Positions 6,473-9,387 of a DNA stretch of 9,387 nt are shown here, piece after piece. The stretch is from NCBI GenBank assembly GCA_002299135.1, contig DBNM01000089.1:1-9387 (forward strand), written 5' to 3'. A program made the position numbers and the translations under genes. Numbering within the stretch: position 1 is the first letter of the stretch; each line of letters starts with the position of its first letter. The notes beneath the pieces were generated by a model. That model did not search any database. It worked only from the letters and a program-made list of their open reading frames with translations, and had not been told where the DNA came from. Origin of the DNA: Candidatus Neomicrothrix sp. UBA672. GTDB taxonomy: Bacteria; Actinomycetota; Acidimicrobiia; Acidimicrobiales; MedAcidi-G1.

Positions 6473-6949
6473 ATGTTGTTATTACTATTTGCAGCTTTTT
6501 TATTAGTTCCTGCGATTGAGTTGTATTTAATCATTGAGGTTTCTCATCAAATTGGCTTTGGTAATACTTTAATTGCTCTTGTATTTATCAGCGTCATCGG
6601 TGCTTGGATGGTAAAGCGAGAAGGATTAGAGATAATTCGGAAAACTCAAATTGAACTTGCGAATGGAAAACTTCCAGGCAAACAAATAGTTGAAGGTTTA
6701 CTAATTCTTTTAGCTGGTGTTCTTATGCTTACACCGGGATTTGCTACAGATGCAATTGGTTTACTTTTACTTTTTCCTTTGACGCGGATTATGTTGCGGT
6801 CTTTCTTGACACGGCGATTTGTAAAGAAGATAGATAAAGGTAAAGCTTTTTTATGGGGATCCAAAAAGAATGTTGATCAACGAGTTGTAGATGTCGAATG
6901 GGATTCATCTGATGTCAATGATCTGAATAAAAAAGGATTGGAAGAATGA
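6473..6949 (+). CDS. fxsA: FxsA family membrane protein
   Basis: A 158-residue integral membrane protein. Hydrophobic segments are visible at residues 2-22 (with PAIELYLIIEV), 28-47, 72-87 and 92-108. The family signature LTPGFATDAIGLLLLFPLTR lies at residues 86-105. A charged cytoplasmic tail of about 45 residues follows. In E. coli, extra copies of FxsA relieve the exclusion of phage T7 by the F plasmid; its normal cellular role is not established. The protein is widespread and short, and this one has the expected length. It is divergent from selA and is followed after 101 bp by the P450-kinase gene on the same strand. Its TGA stop was considered as a possible selenocysteine codon and rejected. 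Identification is secure from the signature; function remains unclear. Confidence 0.9.
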   Translation: MLLLLFAAFLLVPAIELYLIIEVSHQIGFGNTLIALVFISVIGAWMVKREGLEIIRKTQIELANGKLPGKQIVEGLLILLAGVLMLTPGFATDAIGLLLLFPLTRIMLRSFLTRRFVKKIDKGKAFLWGSKKNVDQRVVDVEWDSSDVNDLNKKGLEE

Positions 6950-6990
6950 CTCTTTCAATGGAGTATTTTATATCAGTGTCAGATTTCATA

Positions 6991-7019
6991 TTGCTTTAAT
7001 AGTTTTAAGAATCCATACT
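6991..7019 (+). promoter_or_regulatory. Possible promoter of the P450-kinase gene (TTGCTT, 17 nt, CATACT)
   Basis: Within the 101-bp gap after fxsA, TTGCTT (6991-6996) and CATACT (7014-7019) are separated by 17 nt. They match three and four of six bases of the sigma-70/sigA consensus. The implied start near 7026 would give a leader of about 25 nt before the ATG at 7051. No other element and no intrinsic terminator for fxsA is visible here, so read-through from fxsA is possible. Confidence 0.3.
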
Positions 7020-7050
7020 TCATGGGTTAAAAAGATAAACAGAAACACTA

Positions 7051-9387
7051 ATGGATATGACAGATTCAAATTTTGCTATCGATTCAGACACAATTGAACA
7101 TAATAATCTTTTGGTAGTTACAGATCCTGGCGCAGTTCCCTATGTTGATTTACAGCCGGAGAATTTCACTCAGATTGTTTCTTCGAGCAAAAGGCTTGCA
7201 GAAAGCCCTGATTGGGTTGTTCAAACTCCCGCAGGCCTGCTAGTTCATGGTTATAAGCAAGTCCGATCAATACTGCGTGATCAAAGATGGATTTCTGTGT
7301 TGTCTGGAATTTCAATGCTTGATTCGTTAGAGTCAACCGCATCTGATTTGAATGTTTTGTTCGAACGTGCTCGTCGTTCAATTCCAGGTGTTGAAATTCC
7401 TAAAAGTTTAAATATTCGGCCAAATGTCTTATCAGTAGAAGGTGACGATCATCGTCGTCTTAGAAAATTAGTTAATTCATCATTTACATCAAAAAATGCA
7501 GATCGGTTAAGACCGTTCATGAGAGAATATGCAGTTGAATTAATTGAGTCTCTAATTAATAAACCAACAAGTGAAATCGTTCAAGATTTTTGCCGCCCTT
7601 ATCCCATACCAATAATATGTCGACTTTTGGGTGCTGATGATAACGATTGGGAGTTGTTTGACTATTGGGCTGATATTATTTTTTCCGCTTTGGACGCTGA
7701 TACTGATGCTGTGATTGGTCGTCTAGATAAAGTTTCAACCGCACAAAAAGAACTTGAAAATTATATAAAAAATCTGATTCAAGATAGATCAGACAATCCT
7801 AGAGATGATTTAATTTCAGAACTCATTCGAAATCAAGTAGATGGCGACAGTCTCAACTCTGACGAACTAATCGCTATGGTGGAGGCAATTTTATTAGCAG
7901 GAACTGATACAACTCGAAATCAACTAGGCGCGGTTATAGCAGTTTTAGCTGATCATCCTGAACAGTATGAAATTCTTCGCAGCAATAATGATTTAGTTCC
8001 AGTGGCTATCGAGGAATCTCTTAGGTACATAGGAGCAGTTAGAACCACGGCGCGTTTAGCCATTGAAGATATTGAATTTGATGGAAAAGTTTTCCCTGCG
8101 GGAACTACTGTTTTTCTAGGTCTCCACGCTGCGAGTCTTAGCGAGACAGATGACCCTGATGGCTATGAGTTTAATATTTTGCGTAAACGAGAATGCCCTC
8201 ATATGGCCTTCGGGAGTGGAGCACATCATTGTTTAGGTGCATTTTTGGCTCGCGCGGAACTGCAAGAAGCTTTATCTGTTTTTGTTGAAAAAGTTCCTAA
8301 TATAAAGTTGGTAAGCCCAGTTGAATGGAAACCACTATCTATGGGCATTTGGGGACCGAGCCGTCTTGAAATAGCTTTTCAAGACAGTTCCATTAATGAC
8401 GTGTTTTCAGCTGGAACAAACTTTGAAAATAAGACAATAAAAGTTGCAGGTCGTGTATCAGCAAAAAGAGAAGACCTATTGATTAGTGATTCTTCTGAAA
8501 AACGCAGTGAAATTCAAAAGTCAATACCGCATTTGGTGCAAAGACCCAAATTTCCGCCTATTCGAAGGCTTTTAGTAACCGTTTTTACTTTTGGTAAAGC
8601 TTTTATCACTTGGAAAATAATTGATTCACGAAAAGATAATGAAGTAAAAAAAACTGTTTTATATAGAAGAATTCGAGAAGCAGCAGAACATTTAGGGCCC
8701 ACTTATGTGAAACTCGCACAATTAATTTCAGCAGCTGAGGGGATATTCCCAGATGCCTTAATTGAGGAATGCAAAAAATGTCGCGATGAGGTTCAGGCAG
8801 AACCATGGTCCACTGCAAGAAAAACTATTGAAAGTGAACTGGGACCTCTAAGAGATGTTTTTAAATCTGTAGATCCAATTCCGATAGCAGCAGCTTCTAT
8901 AGCTCAGGTTCACTCAGCGATACTTCATGATGATTCTTCAGTAGTGATAAAAGTGCAAAGACCGAAAATTCAAGATCAAGTAATAAGTGATCTGAAAGTT
9001 CTGGCATGGTTAGCTCCAAAATTTGTGGGAAGAATTCCTGTTGCAGCTTTAACAAATCCACCTGCTTTAGTTGAGTTATTTGCGGAAACAATTTGTGAAG
9101 AGTTGGATTTCAACCTTGAAGTAGCGAATCTTTTTGAGTTGGAACGAGCTTTAAGAGCAAACCCCAAAAATTTATGGGAGTTTCCTATACCTGATTTAGA
9201 TTACGTAACGTCGAGAATTATTGTCATGAGTGCAGTTGAAGGAGTTTCACTCGGTAATGCAAATGAAATGAATTTGGAGTCAGAAGAAGTTGCTGATGTT
9301 TTCCGTCAAATGGTTGATGGATTATTAGAAGGGGCTGTAATACATGGAATTTTTCATGGAGATTTTCATGCCGGAAATGTATTTTTA
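7051..9387 (+). CDS. Cytochrome P450 fused to an ABC1/UbiB-family atypical kinase (C-terminus beyond the window)
   Basis: One frame is open for 779 codons from ATG 7051 to the window edge. Residues 1 to about 443 are a full-length bacterial P450: the I-helix AGTDTT (283-288) holds the acid-alcohol pair Asp286/Thr287, ExxR is Glu322-Arg325, and the heme loop FGSGAHHCLG places the axial ligand at Cys394. Residues 444 to about 500 are a polar linker. From about 505 an ABC1/UbiB module begins with a basic amphipathic helix (RRLLVTVF). It continues with KLAQ (554-557, variant of KxGQ), the A-rich loop AAASIAQVH (613-621), ATP lysine Lys634 in VIKVQRP, ExD (Glu684, Asp686) and catalytic HGDFHAGN with Asp771. 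No ATG lies between the modules. P450s need a ferredoxin and reductase, which are not seen here. ABC1 proteins are ATPases or kinases linked to quinone and isoprenoid lipids. An alternative start is ATG 7057. The substrate is unknown. Confidence 0.93.
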   Translation, partial: MDMTDSNFAIDSDTIEHNNLLVVTDPGAVPYVDLQPENFTQIVSSSKRLAESPDWVVQTPAGLLVHGYKQVRSILRDQRWISVLSGISMLDSLESTASDLNVLFERARRSIPGVEIPKSLNIRPNVLSVEGDDHRRLRKLVNSSFTSKNADRLRPFMREYAVELIESLINKPTSEIVQDFCRPYPIPIICRLLGADDNDWELFDYWADIIFSALDADTDAVIGRLDKVSTAQKELENYIKNLIQDRSDNPRDDLISELIRNQVDGDSLNSDELIAMVEAILLAGTDTTRNQLGAVIAVLADHPEQYEILRSNNDLVPVAIEESLRYIGAVRTTARLAIEDIEFDGKVFPAGTTVFLGLHAASLSETDDPDGYEFNILRKRECPHMAFGSGAHHCLGAFLARAELQEALSVFVEKVPNIKLVSPVEWKPLSMGIWGPSRLEIAFQDSSINDVFSAGTNFENKTIKVAGRVSAKREDLLISDSSEKRSEIQKSIPHLVQRPKFPPIRRLLVTVFTFGKAFITWKIIDSRKDNEVKKTVLYRRIREAAEHLGPTYVKLAQLISAAEGIFPDALIEECKKCRDEVQAEPWSTARKTIESELGPLRDVFKSVDPIPIAAASIAQVHSAILHDDSSVVIKVQRPKIQDQVISDLKVLAWLAPKFVGRIPVAALTNPPALVELFAETICEELDFNLEVANLFELERALRANPKNLWEFPIPDLDYVTSRIIVMSAVEGVSLGNANEMNLESEEVADVFRQMVDGLLEGAVIHGIFHGDFHAGNVFL

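Noticed and set aside
6947..7030. Read-through of the fxsA TGA as a selenocysteine codon, suggested by the adjacent selAB operon and an open frame of about 27 codons to the next TAA.
   Set aside because: FxsA already has its normal full length. The extra residues do not resemble any conserved tail, and only a weak 4-bp hairpin (CTCT/GGAG) follows the TGA. This is ordinary termination.
8380..8560. The P450 and ABC1 modules as two separate genes.
   Set aside because: There is no stop codon and no in-frame ATG between the modules, and the kinase N-terminal amphipathic helix follows directly from the linker.

Overview
This is an AT-rich, gene-dense bacterial window with short intergenic gaps, no visible insertion sequence, CRISPR array, rRNA or phage genes, and few strong Shine-Dalgarno sites. 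An anti-sigma-factor antagonist, a long membrane NfeD protein, a stand-alone receiver-like protein, FxsA, a sulfatase and a class I-type P450 together suggest a free-living, low-GC actinobacterium, perhaps a marine Acidimicrobiia-type lineage. That placement is an inference from gene content and composition; no marker gene here settles it.

Layout. Bases 1-1577 are on the minus strand. Transcription would run from a degenerate receiver-domain protein through a tRNA-Pro(CGG) lying only 4 nt beyond its stop, then an SRPBCC-fold protein, then a sulfatase whose start overlaps the SRPBCC gene and which leaves the window at base 1. A 108-bp divergent region (1578-1685) contains a perfect 8-1-8 palindrome. 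It separates this block from a plus-strand pair: a STAS anti-sigma-factor antagonist and a 429-residue NfeD-family membrane protein whose protease-like domain appears to have lost its catalytic serine. NfeD runs convergently into a minus-strand selA-selB operon (5119-6408 and 3370-5100), the core of bacterial selenocysteine synthesis and insertion. Divergent from selA is fxsA (6473-6949), an integral membrane protein.

The right end (7051-9387) is one uninterrupted reading frame of 779 codons, still open at the edge. It joins a complete cytochrome P450 (I-helix acid-Thr pair, ExxR, heme-Cys loop) to an ABC1/UbiB-family atypical kinase (KxGQ-like, A-rich loop, ATP lysine, ExD, HGD catalytic loop). 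This fusion is the most unusual thing in the window. There is no in-frame ATG between the modules from which a separate kinase could start. It suggests one polypeptide that both oxidises a hydrophobic substrate and binds or mobilises an isoprenoid-type lipid at a membrane; the substrate cannot be told from sequence.

How the genes relate. SelA and SelB act together: SelA makes Sec-tRNA(Sec) and SelB delivers it at UGA codons. Their partners selC and selD, and any selenoprotein substrate, are not in the window. The receiver-like and STAS genes are both signalling proteins sharing a divergent control region, but no kinase or anti-sigma factor is present. The other genes look like separate housekeeping or metabolic functions.
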